A stretch of DNA of 64,000 nucleotides from Microbacterium sp. CBA3102 (lineage in GTDB: Bacteria > Actinomycetota > Actinomycetes > Actinomycetales > Microbacteriaceae). This document shows, in pieces, positions 7,989-16,814 of the stretch. Each line of letters starts with the position of its first letter. The stretch's first letter is position 1. A program made the translations under genes and the position numbers. Under the pieces are notes generated by a model that worked only from the letters and a program-made list of their open reading frames with translations, made no database searches and was not told the origin of the DNA. Where the stretch lies: assembly GCF_007954505.1 (NCBI RefSeq), contig NZ_CP042412.1, forward strand, positions 3,472,001 through 3,536,000, written 5' to 3'.

Positions 7989-8996
7989 ATGTCGGGAACG
8001 TCTTCACGCATGCTCGCGCTGCTCTCGTTGCTGCAGTCGCGCCGGGACTGGCCGGGACACGTGCTCGCGGAGCGGCTGGAGGTGACGACGCGCACCGTCC
8101 GCCGAGACGTCGACCGGCTACGGGACCTCGGATATTCGATCGCCGCGATCAAGGGGCCTGACGGTGGCTACCGGCTCGCGGCCGGAGCAGAACTTCCACC
8201 GCTGCTGTTCGACGATGAGCAAGCGGTGGCGATCGCCGTGGCTCTGCAGAGTTCCCCGTCCACCGGAGTCGATCTCGACGAGGCCGCGGCGCGCGCACTG
8301 GCGACCGTGCGACAGGTGATGCCGTCGAGGTTGCGCCACCGGATCGACGGCATCCGCTTCACCGACACCGCAGCCGAGTCGCGGGTCGACCCGCAGGTGC
8401 TCGAAGCGGTCAGCGCTGCTGTCCAGGAGCAGAGGACTCTCCGCTTCGACTACGGTGAGTCGACCGATCGCCCGCCTCGCCGCGTGGAGCCTCACTCGGT
8501 CCTGGCGCGGAACGCTCGCTGGTATCTCATCGCCTGGGACCTCGATGTGTCCGACTGGCGCATCTTCCGGCTCGACAGGATGGTCCCGAAGTTCGCCGGA
8601 GGCACACCCTTCGCACCGCGCGCTCTGCCGACCGGAGACGCTCTCACCTTCCTCGCAGCGCGCTCCAAAGGCTCGGTCAGCGAGGACGTCTGGCCCTGCC
8701 AGGGAGAGTTCCTCCTGCACCTCCCCGCCGCCGACGCCGCGCCCTGGCTCGGCGACGCCGAGATGGAACAGGTCTCCTCCTCCGAGTGCCGCATCCGGGT
8801 CGGATCCTGGTCCTGGGCAGGACTGCTGTCGTGGATCCTGCGATTCGACGCCCCTTTCACCATCCTCGGACCCGAAGAGTTCCTCGATGCCGCCGACGGA
8901 CTCGCCGCCCGCATCACCGGCTCGATACCGTCAGTGCCGATTCGGGGAGGAGCGCACCACGCCGTAGGTCTCCCGACAGCGGCACGACATCGGTAG
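7989..8996 (+). CDS. HTH/WYL-domain transcriptional regulator (YafY-like)
   Basis: A 335-residue regulator. The N-terminal winged helix (RRDWPGHVLAERLEVTTRTV then RRDVDRLRDLGY, residues about 15-55) is the DeoR-like HTH_11 type. The middle and C-terminus form a WYL domain: VEPHSVLARNARWYLIAWD near residue 170, then the WRIFRLDRM motif, and a WCX-type tail. WYL proteins sense ligands or nucleic acids and often repress a neighbouring gene; here that is the divergent VOC gene. The -10 box lies 6 bases before the ATG, so translation is probably leaderless. Confidence 0.87.
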   Translation: MSGTSSRMLALLSLLQSRRDWPGHVLAERLEVTTRTVRRDVDRLRDLGYSIAAIKGPDGGYRLAAGAELPPLLFDDEQAVAIAVALQSSPSTGVDLDEAAARALATVRQVMPSRLRHRIDGIRFTDTAAESRVDPQVLEAVSAAVQEQRTLRFDYGESTDRPPRRVEPHSVLARNARWYLIAWDLDVSDWRIFRLDRMVPKFAGGTPFAPRALPTGDALTFLAARSKGSVSEDVWPCQGEFLLHLPAADAAPWLGDAEMEQVSSSECRIRVGSWSWAGLLSWILRFDAPFTILGPEEFLDAADGLAARITGSIPSVPIRGGAHHAVGLPTAARHR

Positions 8997-9006
8997 CCTG
9001 TTGCGG

Positions 9007-9489
9007 GTGCCCACGCCTCTCGCCACAGACCGTCGCGGCAACGTCCTCACCGACTTGTCGATCGCGTCGATCGCGCACCTTGACGAGGCCGCCGAGCGCA
9101 CGCCCTGCCCGCTCTCACTCGTCGTCCTCGTCGACGAAACGAGGGGCACGGTCCTCTTCGGGTGCAATCGCTGGCGGCAGGAATACGAACTCCCCGGCGG
9201 AATGGTCGGCGAAGGCGAGACCTATCACGACGCGGCGCAACGTGAGCTCGAAGAAGAGTCAGGTATCCGCACCGACACGCTCGAACTACTCGGATACGCT
9301 CGATTCTCGCTCGCAGACCCGGCGCGTGACGAACTCGGCGCGATCTACGTCGCCAGCGCGACAAACCAATCCCCCCAGGACAGCGCTGAGCTCGACGCCT
9401 TCATCTGGAGGAGACCCCTGAGCGCTTCTACACTCGCGATCTCCCCGCTCGACGATGCCATCGCAGATTGGGCTTTGAGAGTTCGCTGA
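9007..9489 (+). CDS. NUDIX hydrolase
   Basis: A protein of about 160 residues with a complete NUDIX box, GGMVGEGETYHDAAQ followed by RELEEESGI. It carries all the metal-binding glutamates needed to hydrolyse a nucleoside diphosphate linked to another moiety. The substrate is not evident. The GTG at 9007 lies about 8 bases after TAGCCT, a -10-like box, which suggests a leaderless start. A TTG at 9001, in frame, is the alternative. It begins 10 bases after the WYL gene and is in the same direction, so read-through is possible. Confidence 0.8.
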   Translation: MPTPLATDRRGNVLTDLSIASIAHLDEAAERTPCPLSLVVLVDETRGTVLFGCNRWRQEYELPGGMVGEGETYHDAAQRELEEESGIRTDTLELLGYARFSLADPARDELGAIYVASATNQSPQDSAELDAFIWRRPLSASTLAISPLDDAIADWALRVR

Positions 9490-9642
9490 AAACGGCGCCG
9501 CTCAAGTGGTTCGTGTCGAGCTGCACGTCAGATCCGAACTGGTCGGTGACAACTGCAGCGCGAACCCGGACTATGGCTCGACGTGGTCTCCGACGGAGAT
9601 CCTCGACGGCAGAGCGATCGCATGACCACTCCCCTGAGACCC

Positions 9643-10221
9643 TCAGCCGATGCCGAGGATCCCCTTCGCCACGCCGACGGCCGCGGGCCCGTCGAGGGCA
9701 GGGCGGTCTCCCCACTGTCCACCGGTGATGTCGATGTTGATGCCGGGCACGCGGACGGATGTGACGGTGACCGCGGCCACAGCCGTTTCACCGTCGAGAC
9801 CGTAGGCGATGCCTCCCGCCGCGTCGAGCGCACCGTCAGGGATGAGCGTCAAACCGGCCTGCTCGATGATGTCGGGATCTTCCACCTCACTGGTCTCGCT
9901 GGGAACGACCATGACCTCGACGGACGCGAGATCTCCGAGGTCTTCGGGGGCTTCCCACTGACAGTACGCACCGTATTCGTCCACCGCGTTGGAATCCAAC
10001 GGCACAAGACCTTCGATGTACGGGGCGACATGGGTCGCGACCGTGTCGCAGCTGCCGATCCGGTCGAAGACGTCGGCGACATCGGGGCCACCGTCGACGC
10101 TGATCGTCTCGTCCCCCATAGTCGTATCTTCTCCGGGCGGTTCCGGATCCTGCGCAGAGCAGGCGCTCAGGAGAAGAGCGGAGGTGAGCACGAACGGGAT
10201 CAAGACCGAAGAGCGATTCAC
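9643..10221 (-). CDS. Secreted lipoprotein, DUF3558-like (hypothetical)
   Basis: A 192-residue protein with a lipoprotein signal: hydrophobic VLIPFVLTSALLLSACS with lipobox LLSAC near residue 18, then an acidic Pro/Glu linker. The exported part begins near VADVFDRIGSCDTV and has cysteines in DTVATHV- and GAYCQW-type positions, reminiscent of DUF3558 lipoproteins. It should be anchored on the outer face of the membrane. The GTG at 10221 is chosen because TACGGT (a -10-like box) ends 7 bases upstream, giving a leaderless mRNA; GTG at 10230 is possible. The frame continues open into the GNAT gene, but that part is antisense noise. Confidence 0.65.
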   Translation of the reverse strand: MNRSSVLIPFVLTSALLLSACSAQDPEPPGEDTTMGDETISVDGGPDVADVFDRIGSCDTVATHVAPYIEGLVPLDSNAVDEYGAYCQWEAPEDLGDLASVEVMVVPSETSEVEDPDIIEQAGLTLIPDGALDAAGGIAYGLDGETAVAAVTVTSVRVPGINIDITGGQWGDRPALDGPAAVGVAKGILGIG

Positions 10222-10262
10222 CCGAAACACCGTAGCAACGCCGACCACCCGGAGCGCAAGCG

Positions 10263-10859
10263 CTACGAAGCCACGGCCTTCAGACTCATCGACACGTAGG
10301 CGGAGAACCCGGCACGTCCGGCGAACCGCACTCGACGGCTGCTCGACTCCGTGAAGCCGAACTTTCGATAGAGCCCGAGCGCGGGCGCATTCGTGTCTTT
10401 GATGTCGCGGAGCACGAACTCGTCGTAGGGCAACTGCAACAGGTGACTCATCAGGGCCGTGGCGACTCCCTTGCCCTGGTGCTGCGGCGCGGTGGTCACG
10501 AAGCCGATCTCCGCCAGGCCGGGGCGTGCCCCCTCGTACGCGCCGAGGAACTGGCTCCGGACGATGAAGGAGCACACGAGGCCGCGCAGTCCACCGAGCG
10601 TGCGCTGGATCTCTCGACGGTCAGGGTCGAAGCACTCCTGCTGCCCCTCGGTGACCGAGGCGATCGCGGCGGGCTCTCCGTCGACCAGCGCCACGAAGAA
10701 GCGGTCGAGGAGGATCATGTGCGCGAACGCATCCGCGAGGACCCGTGGATCCTTCGAGAAGAACTCGAAGTCCTCGGCGAACCCCTGGACGAGGACCTCG
10801 GTGATGCGCCGGCGATACGCCTCCCCCAGCGCGTCACCGCGTTCGACTGTGATCGTCAT
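10263..10859 (-). CDS. GNAT family N-acetyltransferase
   Basis: A 198-residue enzyme with the GNAT core. Motif A is AEIGFVTTAPQHQGKGVATA near residues 115-135, with the Q/R-x-x-G-x-G/A acetyl-CoA pyrophosphate loop as QGKGVA. The ALGLYRKFGF segment of motif B follows. It transfers an acetyl group from acetyl-CoA to an unknown amine. It starts in the last codon of a TetR gene (ATGA overlap), so the two are coupled and the acetyltransferase is probably under that repressor. Detoxification of a ligand sensed by the TetR protein is a plausible but unproven role. Confidence 0.82.
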   Translation of the reverse strand: MTITVERGDALGEAYRRRITEVLVQGFAEDFEFFSKDPRVLADAFAHMILLDRFFVALVDGEPAAIASVTEGQQECFDPDRREIQRTLGGLRGLVCSFIVRSQFLGAYEGARPGLAEIGFVTTAPQHQGKGVATALMSHLLQLPYDEFVLRDIKDTNAPALGLYRKFGFTESSSRRVRFAGRAGFSAYVSMSLKAVAS

Positions 10860-11464
10860 GAAGCGTCCTTTCTCATCAGCAGGCGGAGCACCAGGTCGAT
10901 GCCCGCCTCGGTCATCGCAGTCGGGATGACCGTTCGCATGCCGGCGATGCCCGAGAGCATCGCGAAGTAGTAGGCGGTCAGCTGCGCCGGATCGCCGTCA
11001 TCGAACTGTCCAGCCGCCTGCCCCCGACGTACGACGGCTTCGAAGGCATCCCAGAGCGGCCGCTGGGTGCGTGCCAGTCGTTCCGCAGTACCGGCCGGGG
11101 TGTCGGAGATGAATCCCTGGTTGATGACCAGGAAGAACTCGGCCTCGCCGTTCCCGTTCATCAGATCGGTCACGAACACGCGGGTGAACTCACGCACCAG
11201 GACGACCGGGTCGGCATCGGCGGAGAGCATCGCGGACGCTGCGACCAGACCGGATGACGCCTGCTCGAGCAAGGCGTCGAACAGCGCCTCTTTGCTGGCG
11301 TAGTGGCGATAGATCGAGCCGGCGCTGAGGCCGGCCTCGTCGGCGATGTCTTTGATGCTCGATGCGGCGAACCCGCGCCTCGCGAAGACGCGCACGGCTG
11401 CGGTCTCGATCCGCTCGCGTGTGGCCACGCGCAGCGCGGCGTTCTGCTCCGGCGATCTCACCAT
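10856..11464 (-). CDS. TetR family transcriptional regulator
   Basis: A 202-residue repressor with a strong TetR helix-turn-helix (FARRGFAASSIKDIADEAGL then SAGSIYRHYASKEALFDALL). The C-terminal ligand domain is less conserved. The ATG at 11464 is preferred over GTG 11470 because AAGGGG lies about 7 bases upstream of the ATG but directly abuts the GTG. A 6-6-6 palindrome lies upstream at 11479-11496. It overlaps the following GNAT gene by four bases and likely regulates this two-gene unit. Confidence 0.85.
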   Translation of the reverse strand: MVRSPEQNAALRVATRERIETAAVRVFARRGFAASSIKDIADEAGLSAGSIYRHYASKEALFDALLEQASSGLVAASAMLSADADPVVLVREFTRVFVTDLMNGNGEAEFFLVINQGFISDTPAGTAERLARTQRPLWDAFEAVVRRGQAAGQFDDGDPAQLTAYYFAMLSGIAGMRTVIPTAMTEAGIDLVLRLLMRKDAS

Positions 11465-11478
11465 GGTCACCCCTTTGA

Positions 11479-11496
11479 AATGAATTTATCTTCATT
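11479..11496. promoter_or_regulatory. Palindromic operator upstream of TetR
   Basis: The inverted repeat AATGAA-TTTATC-TTCATT lies 15 bases upstream of the TetR start, in a short AT-rich stretch that stands out from the GC-rich surroundings. Its position fits an autoregulatory TetR operator; no binding evidence exists. Confidence 0.5.
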
Positions 11497-11568
11497 ATAT
11501 GGCGTGCGGTGAGAAGATCGCGCTCGATCCGGTATCGCGCGTGCCGCGACTGGCTCGGCGACGGAGAT

Positions 11569-13926
11569 CTATCCCGGCCAGCGCCAGTCGGCGATCGCCG
11601 GCTCGTCCTCGCCGTGTTCGCGGGTGTAGGCGCGCGCCTCGACCCGTCGGTTGTGCAGCTCCTGGCGGAGAGTCGCGTGGCGCTCGGCCGCGCCAGGCAC
11701 CCGGTCGAGAACGTCGATCACCAGCTGGAAGCGATCGAGATCGTTGAGCAGCACCATGTCGAAGGGTGTCGTCGTGGTGCCCTTCTCCTTGTAGCCGCGC
11801 ACGTGAAGGTTCGCATGGTTGTTCCGCTTGTAGGTCAGCCTGTGGATGAGCCACGGATAGCCGTGGAAGGCGAAGATGATCGGCCGGTCAGTCGTGAACA
11901 GCCCGTCGAAGTCGGCATCCGAGAGCCCGTGCGGGTGAGCGTCCTCGGACTGCAGCCGCATCAGGTCGACGACGTTGATGACGCGGGTCGCGATCTCGGG
12001 GGCCCGCTCGCGCAGGATCGCCGTGGCGGCGAGCATCTCCTCGGTCGGCACGTCCCCCGCCGCCGCGAGGACGACTTCGGGCTCCTCACCGTCCGATTCG
12101 GTGCCTGCCCACGGGAGGGTGCCGAGTCCGCGGGAACAGTGCAGGATCGCTTCGTCCATCGTCATCCACTGCGGGCTGTCCTGCTTGCCTGCCACGACGA
12201 CATTGACGTAGTCGACGCTGCGCAGACAGTGGTCGTAAGTGCTCAACAGCGTGTTCGCGTCGAAGGGAAGGTATACCCGGACGATGTCGGAACTCTTGTT
12301 GACGACGAGGTCCAGGAATCCGGGGTCCTGGTGCGTGAAGCCATTGTGATCCTGTCGCCACACGTGGCTCGACAGCAAGTAGTTGAGCGAGGCGATCGAC
12401 GCGCGCCACGGCACCTGCGTCGACGCCTCGAGCCACTTCGCGTGTTGATTGAACATCGAGTCGACGATGTGGATGAACGCCTCATAGCTGTTGAACAGGC
12501 CGTGCCTTCCCGTGAGCAGGTAGCCCTCCAGCCACCCCTGGCACTGATGCTCGCTGAGCACCTCCATGACCCGGCCCGCACGCGCAAGGTGCTCGTCGAG
12601 GTCGAGGATCTGCGCGTTCCACTGCTTGTCGGTCGCTTCGTAGACCGCGGGTGCCAGCCGATTGGACGCGGTCTCGTCCGGACCGAACAGCCGGAACGTG
12701 CGCGGGTTGCGCCGGATCACCTCGGCCAGGTAGCGGGCGAGAACCGCGGTGGCCTGCGCGTCCGCTGCGCCGGGCGACTCGACCTCGACCGCGAACCCGC
12801 GGAAGTCCGGGAGGTCGAGGTCCTGCCGCAGCAGACCACCGTTCGCATGAGGCGTCGCTGACATGCGGTGATCACCGCCCGGGGCGAGAGCGACGGTGTC
12901 GGGCAGCGGTGCACCCGAGTCGTCGAACAGCTCGTCGGGCCGATACGACCGCAGCCAATCCTCGAGTTGCCGCAGGTGCTCCTCGGTGTCCCGCGCGGAG
13001 GGTAGCGGAACCTGGTGTGCGCGCCACGTGCCCTCGACGGGGAGCCCGTCGACCTCCACCGGACCGGTCCACCCCTTGGGGGACCGCAGGACGAGCATCG
13101 GCCAGACGGGGCGGTCGGCCGCAGCCCCTTCGCGAGCTGTCCGTTGAATCGCGGCGATGCGATCCAACGCGGTCTCGAGTGCGTCGCCGAACCGACGGTG
13201 CACATCCTCCGCCGCATCCGTCGCCTCGAAGGACACGATGATCGGGTCATGGCCGTATCCGCGCATCAGATTGACGAGTTCCTCTTCGGGGATGCGCGCC
13301 AGCAGCGTGGGATTGGCGATCTTCCAGCCGTTCAGGTGCAGGATCGGTAGCACTGCACCGTCCGAAACCGGGTTGAGGAATTTGTTCCCGTGCCACCCGG
13401 TGGCGAGCGGACCCGTCTCGGCTTCACCGTCGCCGACGACGCAGAAGACCGTCAGGTCGGGGTTGTCGAAGGCGGCGCCGTACGCGTGGCTGAGCGAGTA
13501 GCCGAGCTCGCCGCCCTCATGGATCGACCCGGGCGTCTCGGGTGCCGCGTGGCTCGGGATGCCTCCGGGCGCGGAGAACTGGCGGAAGAGTCGGGTCATC
13601 CCGGTCACGTCACGGGTCACGGAGGGATAGCGCTCGGTGTATGTCCCGTCGAGCCAGGCGTTGGCGACCATCCCCGGGCCTCCGTGGCCCGGTCCTGCGA
13701 TGTACAGGGCGGAGAGATCGCGCTCGCGGATCAGCCGATTCGCGTGGGCATAGATCAGATTGAGCCCGGGAACGGTCCCGAAATGGCCGAGCAGGCGTGG
13801 CTTGACATCGTCGACCGCGAGCTCGCGGCGGAGCAGCGGGTTGTCACGAAGATAGATCTGTCCCACGCTGAGATAGTTGGCAGCACGCCACCACGCGTCG
13901 AGTTGCCGGATCTGTTCTTCTCTCAT
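11569..13926 (-). CDS. xfp: Xylulose-5-phosphate/fructose-6-phosphate phosphoketolase
   Basis: A 785-residue thiamine-diphosphate enzyme that phosphorolytically cleaves xylulose-5-P (and usually fructose-6-P) to acetyl phosphate plus glyceraldehyde-3-P or erythrose-4-P. Length and motifs are those of the bacterial Xfp family. The N-terminal domain has [17 protein letters not shown] near residue 75, [20 protein letters not shown] near 140, and the TPP motif [19 protein letters not shown]. Further on are [15 protein letters not shown], and a C-terminal domain ending in [10 protein letters not shown] and [15 protein letters not shown]. An SD-like GGAAGGGAAG lies upstream of the ATG. No acetate kinase or phosphotransacetylase gene is adjacent. 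Confidence 0.95.
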   Translation of the reverse strand: MREEQIRQLDAWWRAANYLSVGQIYLRDNPLLRRELAVDDVKPRLLGHFGTVPGLNLIYAHANRLIRERDLSALYIAGPGHGGPGMVANAWLDGTYTERYPSVTRDVTGMTRLFRQFSAPGGIPSHAAPETPGSIHEGGELGYSLSHAYGAAFDNPDLTVFCVVGDGEAETGPLATGWHGNKFLNPVSDGAVLPILHLNGWKIANPTLLARIPEEELVNLMRGYGHDPIIVSFEATDAAEDVHRRFGDALETALDRIAAIQRTAREGAAADRPVWPMLVLRSPKGWTGPVEVDGLPVEGTWRAHQVPLPSARDTEEHLRQLEDWLRSYRPDELFDDSGAPLPDTVALAPGGDHRMSATPHANGGLLRQDLDLPDFRGFAVEVESPGAADAQATAVLARYLAEVIRRNPRTFRLFGPDETASNRLAPAVYEATDKQWNAQILDLDEHLARAGRVMEVLSEHQCQGWLEGYLLTGRHGLFNSYEAFIHIVDSMFNQHAKWLEASTQVPWRASIASLNYLLSSHVWRQDHNGFTHQDPGFLDLVVNKSSDIVRVYLPFDANTLLSTYDHCLRSVDYVNVVVAGKQDSPQWMTMDEAILHCSRGLGTLPWAGTESDGEEPEVVLAAAGDVPTEEMLAATAILRERAPEIATRVINVVDLMRLQSEDAHPHGLSDADFDGLFTTDRPIIFAFHGYPWLIHRLTYKRNNHANLHVRGYKEKGTTTTPFDMVLLNDLDRFQLVIDVLDRVPGAAERHATLRQELHNRRVEARAYTREHGEDEPAIADWRWPG

Positions 13927-14183
13927 TCGGGCATCTTCCCTTCCTCGGGACTCGCGTCTGATCGGGTGCGGACGGGGACCTCCACCAACAGTTCGTCGTC
14001 GACGAGCTCGAGAAGCGAGATCAGCACGAACTCACGGGCGTGGGCAGAGCAGATTGTTCGGTTCGATCGCCGAAACGCCACGGTACGAGGCGTGCCCTCG
14101 CGCCACGAAGGGGGTTGACAGCGGTCGCGCGGCGATGCCGAGACCCGCATCGGCCCGCCCGACCAACGGATGCGGTCTGACAC
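13923..14183 (-). CDS. Doubtful small ORF upstream of phosphoketolase
   Basis: An 86-codon frame ending in an ATGA overlap with the phosphoketolase start. Only its C-terminal half ([20 protein letters not shown] and the acidic tail ending EEGKMPE) has protein-like composition; the N-terminal half is Arg/Ser/Pro-rich noise. It has no convincing ribosome binding site and no recognised family. It may be a short translationally coupled ORF, or simply the 5' untranslated region of xfp. Confidence 0.2.
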   Translation of the reverse strand: MSDRIRWSGGPMRVSASPRDRCQPPSWREGTPRTVAFRRSNRTICSAHAREFVLISLLELVDDELLVEVPVRTRSDASPEEGKMPE

Positions 14184-14210
14184 GTCCGAAGAATGAGCGC
14201 AGAGAATCAG

Positions 14211-14726
14211 CTAGGCGGTACCCGATCGCTCGCGCTCCGCGAGATACGCCGCGGTGAGATCGTCGAGCACGCCAGCGGCGCCGTCGGCGCGCGGGAGCCC
14301 CAGGTGCACTTCACGGAGCTCATCCATGAACGTGTCCCAGAGCGCGGGGCCCCCGTTCTCGAGCAGTTCTGCTCGGATGGCGAGCTCGGGAGAGGCAGGA
14401 AGGTGTCGTCGACCCCACGCGCCAAGGTGGGCGAACACCGGCACGAGCTGGATCGACGGCTCGGTCAGGCTGTAGAGGAGCTTCTGCTTGTGGGACGGAT
14501 CCGCGGCACGCGAGAGCATCCCCAGGTCGACGAGTCGAGCGAGCCGGTTCGCGAGGATGTTACTGGCGATGTGCTCTTCCGAGTTCGCCAGCAGTTCGCC
14601 GTAGTGGCGGCGATTGCCGAACATGATGTCGCGCAGCACGAGAAGCGACCACTTGTCGCCGAAGACCTCGAGCGAGAGGTTGATCGGGCATCCGGATCGG
14701 TGCGTGTCCACTTTGCGTCCCCTCAC
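14211..14726 (-). CDS. HxlR family transcriptional regulator
   Basis: A 171-residue winged-helix regulator. The HxlR signature is near the N-terminus: SGCPINLSLEVFGDKWSLLV followed by LRDIMFGNRRHYGELL, with the conserved cysteine of many HxlR redox/aldehyde sensors. Next come ILANRLARLVDLGM and YSLTEPSIQLVPVF. The C-terminal 50 residues are longer than in minimal HxlR proteins. It is divergent from the DHFR-like gene at 14884 and the two share an AT-rich intergenic region with inverted repeats. Control of that gene is inferred. Confidence 0.87.
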   Translation of the reverse strand: MRGRKVDTHRSGCPINLSLEVFGDKWSLLVLRDIMFGNRRHYGELLANSEEHIASNILANRLARLVDLGMLSRAADPSHKQKLLYSLTEPSIQLVPVFAHLGAWGRRHLPASPELAIRAELLENGGPALWDTFMDELREVHLGLPRADGAAGVLDDLTAAYLAERERSGTA

Positions 14727-14729
14727 GAA

Positions 14730-14752
14730 ACCACTTGCAATATACCAGTGGT
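14730..14752. promoter_or_regulatory. Inverted repeat in HxlR intergenic region
   Basis: The sequence ACCACT-N11-AGTGGT begins 4 bases upstream of the HxlR start codon, with TATACC in its spacer. It is a reasonable autoregulatory operator, but the arms are short. Confidence 0.4.
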
Positions 14753-14801
14753 CATGCCTACGCTCAAACCAATTGCCCTACACAAGTAGTTTGGAGCTCA
14801 C

Positions 14802-14879
14802 ATGACTCTCGTGCTCAGTGACATGGCGAATGCCGCCGACGGGTTCGCACCGAAGCATCTCGACGACCGGAACGGATGA
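14802..14879 (+). CDS. 25-residue ORF upstream of DHFR-like gene
   Basis: An ATG-initiated frame, MTLVLSDMANAADGFAPKHL plus five residues, preceded by TTGGAG at a 5-base spacing, a better ribosome binding site than that of the following gene. Its stop lies 4 bases before the DHFR-like ATG. It could be a leader peptide that couples translation, or the remnant of a decayed gene. No family is recognisable. Confidence 0.3.
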   Translation: MTLVLSDMANAADGFAPKHLDDRNG

Positions 14880-14883
14880 AGCC

Positions 14884-15447
14884 ATGGGCAAAGTCGCGTG
14901 GGGGTTCACCAGCTCGGTCGACGGCTTCATCGCCGGTCCGGGGCACGACATGAGCTGGATGTCAGCCGCAGAGCCGGCCCCCGAGGGGATGACAGCGGGC
15001 ATGGCCGGCGACGTCGGAGTGATCATCTCGGGGAGAGCCGGCTATGACGCCGCGAAGGCTCAGCGCGACGAGCGCGACGAGATGACCGCCGAAGCGTACG
15101 GTGGCGCATGGTCAGGAACAGAATTCGTCCTCACGCACCGACCCGACGAGATCGCCGACGATCCGACGATCATCCCGCTCGACGTCGACATCGTCGAGGC
15201 CGTCCGCCGTGCCAAAGTCATCGCCGATGGCAAGGATGTGCAGATCATCAGCGCGGACATCGCCCGCCAAGCGCTCGAGCACGACCTCATCGATGAGCTG
15301 CAGGTCTTCGTCGCCCCGCTGTTCCTCGGCGACGGCATCCGGATCTTCGACGTCCCCGGCGGCCGACGCTACGACTGGGAACTCGTCGAGACGTACGAGG
15401 GTGCAGAGAGGAGCTTCGGCCGGAGGTATCGACCCCGGCGCGACTAG
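14884..15447 (+). CDS. Dihydrofolate reductase family protein (RibD C-terminal-like)
   Basis: A 187-residue NADPH-dependent reductase-like protein. The N-terminus GKVAWGFTSSVDGFIAGPGH is typical of the RibD C-terminal/DHFR-like family (the SLDG-type motif appears as SVDGF). It is followed by GVIISGRAGYD, ADGKDVQIISADIARQAL near residue 120 and DELQVFVAPLFLGDG. Such proteins are often paired with HxlR or similar regulators; the substrate is unknown. The ATG at 14884 begins at the conserved N-terminus, and an upstream in-frame extension to 14818 lacks family similarity. It is followed by a bidirectional terminator shared with the tRNA remnant. Confidence 0.85.
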   Translation: MGKVAWGFTSSVDGFIAGPGHDMSWMSAAEPAPEGMTAGMAGDVGVIISGRAGYDAAKAQRDERDEMTAEAYGGAWSGTEFVLTHRPDEIADDPTIIPLDVDIVEAVRRAKVIADGKDVQIISADIARQALEHDLIDELQVFVAPLFLGDGIRIFDVPGGRRYDWELVETYEGAERSFGRRYRPRRD

Positions 15448-15511
15448 GACGTTTCTCGACGGGCAGGAGAACGCCGACCGCGACGCGCGCGACACTCCGA
15501 CGGAAACGACG

Positions 15512-15544
15512 AAGCCCTGGTGGAAGTTCCTCCCACCAGGGCTT
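15512..15544. terminator. Bidirectional terminator (original tRNA-Pro terminator)
   Basis: A 12-base perfect stem (AAGCCCTGGTGG and its complement) with a 9-base loop and CTTTT on the + side. It ends the DHFR-like transcript and originally ended the tRNA-Pro transcript from the other strand. A close copy lies at 55163-55196. Confidence 0.8.
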
Positions 15545-15549
15545 TTCGG

Positions 15550-15591
15550 TCGGGCTGACAGGATTTGAACCTGCGACCCCTTGACCCCCAG
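15550..15591 (-). pseudogene. 3' half of the original host tRNA-Pro (disrupted)
   Basis: On the - strand this carries the anticodon loop, T-arm and 3' acceptor strand CAGCCCG plus discriminator A. Homology to tRNA stops at 15591 inside the anticodon stem-loop, where element sequence begins. Its acceptor strand pairs perfectly with CGGGCTG of the orphan 5' half at 55314-55355. It does not pair perfectly with CGGGATG of the intact tRNA at 55201-55274. So it is one half of the original gene split by the element. Confidence 0.85.
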
Positions 15592-15697
15592 GTGGTAGGC
15601 GTGGGGCTCATATCCCACCTGAACTGGGGTTTTGCTTTTCAGGAGCATGCTCTGCGCGTCACGTTTTGCAGGGTTTGCAGGCTGTTGGTCACCTGAT

Positions 15698-15709
15698 TGG
15701 TCCACTTCG
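15698..15709 (+). other. Candidate integrase arm-type site, left end
   Basis: TGGTCCACTTCG lies 107 bases inside the left core. The identical sequence occurs at 55088-55099, and close variants occur three more times near the right end. Such repeats flanking the core of a tyrosine-integrase element are typical arm-type binding sites. The role is inferred from repetition and position. Confidence 0.5.
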
Positions 15710-15728
15710 CTGCGGGACCGAACCTGCA

Positions 15729-16814
15729 CTATGCGCTGGCCGACGACGCCGACTCAAGGCGCTCTTTGATCAGTTCCGGGTCGAGATCGGGCACACCTAT
15801 GCGCCCTCGGAAGTGACTGTGCTGAACAAGAAGTGCTTCTGAGAAGGGGCTCACGAGAGAAGCGACCGCATCCATCGCCTCAAGCGCATCCGCTGTGACG
15901 GACCGGACGTTCTCAAGGTCGATTACGAGGTCCGGAATGTCTCGAAACGCAGGAAGGTAGTGGTATCTACCCTGTGTTGCCATCAAGACATCCTTGCGAA
16001 GTTCTCCCCATTTTCCCGAGGACTTCGTCGCCACCCAGTCCAGATACTTCTTGTGTGTCTTGAGCTGTCCCGCGCGAGCTAGGAGGACTAACTCGAACTT
16101 CTTCTGCTCGAAATCACACGCCGGCGTCAAGACCACCCACCAATCACCATCAGGCGCCCGGAGCACGTCCCCTGGGGCACGCATGTCCGATGCGGGCGGG
16201 TAGATGTAGCGATGGCTTGGATGGGCGGTGAATGAATGCTCGCGGTCTTCGTCCAGAATGCGCGCAAGCCTGCTGATGAGCACCTGCGCGACCGTGGCCG
16301 GGTCTACGCCATCCGTGTATTCCGACCAATGCGGGCCGAGCTCGGTCCACATGTGCTTCGTGAGCACGGACGTCACATGATTCTCGATGTCGGCGATCGT
16401 GTCGACTGTACGACTGGTGATGGCCGCCTCGACAGCAGCCGGCAGCTTTTCGATGTCGCCCTTGCCGAGCACAGCGACAAGCGGTGCAATGGCCTCTTCT
16501 TCGACCTTCTCGGGAAGAGCGGTCCAGAAAATGACCGGAGCGAATCTCGCTTCCCTGATCTCACGGAACACCGTGTGCCCGACGGTCTCGTCAACCGGAG
16601 TCAAGTTCGTGGCATCGCGTCGGACATCGAGGACGACCACATCGCTTCCACCGTCCTTAACGATGTTGAAGCCCTTCTCGAAGTCGGTCTCGATCGAAAC
16701 CTCGACGTCGATATCCGGGTTCTGCTCGAACACGTCGACGATCTCACGCTGGGCGTCTGCCGCCATCTGAGGGTTGTCGTCGATGATGAGCACGCGCCAT
16801 GTCTTTCCAGTCAT
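15729..16814 (-). CDS. Receiver-domain protein with uncharacterised C-terminal domain
   Basis: A 361-residue protein. Residues 1-125 form a two-component receiver domain: acidic pair D12/D13 (VLIIDDNPQ), phospho-acceptor D63 in VVVLDVRRD, the switch-type WT of VIFWTALPE and the lysine of VLGKGD. The remaining 235 residues are not a DNA-binding output domain that I recognise. They contain GDWWVVLTPACDFEQKKFEL (near residue 230), the YHYLPAF segment and a charged C-terminal helix. It is the last gene of a three-gene operon and its ATG overlaps the kinase stop (TGATG). The likely input is phosphorylation by the upstream kinase-like protein. Output could be an effector or a regulatory partner. 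Confidence 0.75.
   Translation of the reverse strand: MTGKTWRVLIIDDNPQMAADAQREIVDVFEQNPDIDVEVSIETDFEKGFNIVKDGGSDVVVLDVRRDATNLTPVDETVGHTVFREIREARFAPVIFWTALPEKVEEEAIAPLVAVLGKGDIEKLPAAVEAAITSRTVDTIADIENHVTSVLTKHMWTELGPHWSEYTDGVDPATVAQVLISRLARILDEDREHSFTAHPSHRYIYPPASDMRAPGDVLRAPDGDWWVVLTPACDFEQKKFELVLLARAGQLKTHKKYLDWVATKSSGKWGELRKDVLMATQGRYHYLPAFRDIPDLVIDLENVRSVTADALEAMDAVASLVSPFSEALLVQHSHFRGRIGVPDLDPELIKERLESASSASA

Larger units (their letters stand above)
15503..15591. repeat. Left copy of 89-base imperfect direct repeat (tRNA-Pro 3' region)
   Basis: This stretch matches 55154-55242 over the same 89-base length. It covers the terminator hairpin and the 3' half of tRNA-Pro, starting with GAAACGACGAAGCCCTGG. 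Mismatches lie in the hairpin loop, after the hairpin and in the acceptor stem. The left copy is the host's original sequence; the right copy belongs to the tRNA gene carried by the element. Confidence 0.85.

Noticed and set aside
11509-12861. 450-codon + strand frame
   Set aside because: Antisense shadow of phosphoketolase, whose motifs are continuous on the other strand.
13923-14183. 86-codon frame before phosphoketolase as a confident gene
   Set aside because: Only half of it looks like protein and it lacks a ribosome binding site; kept at low confidence only.
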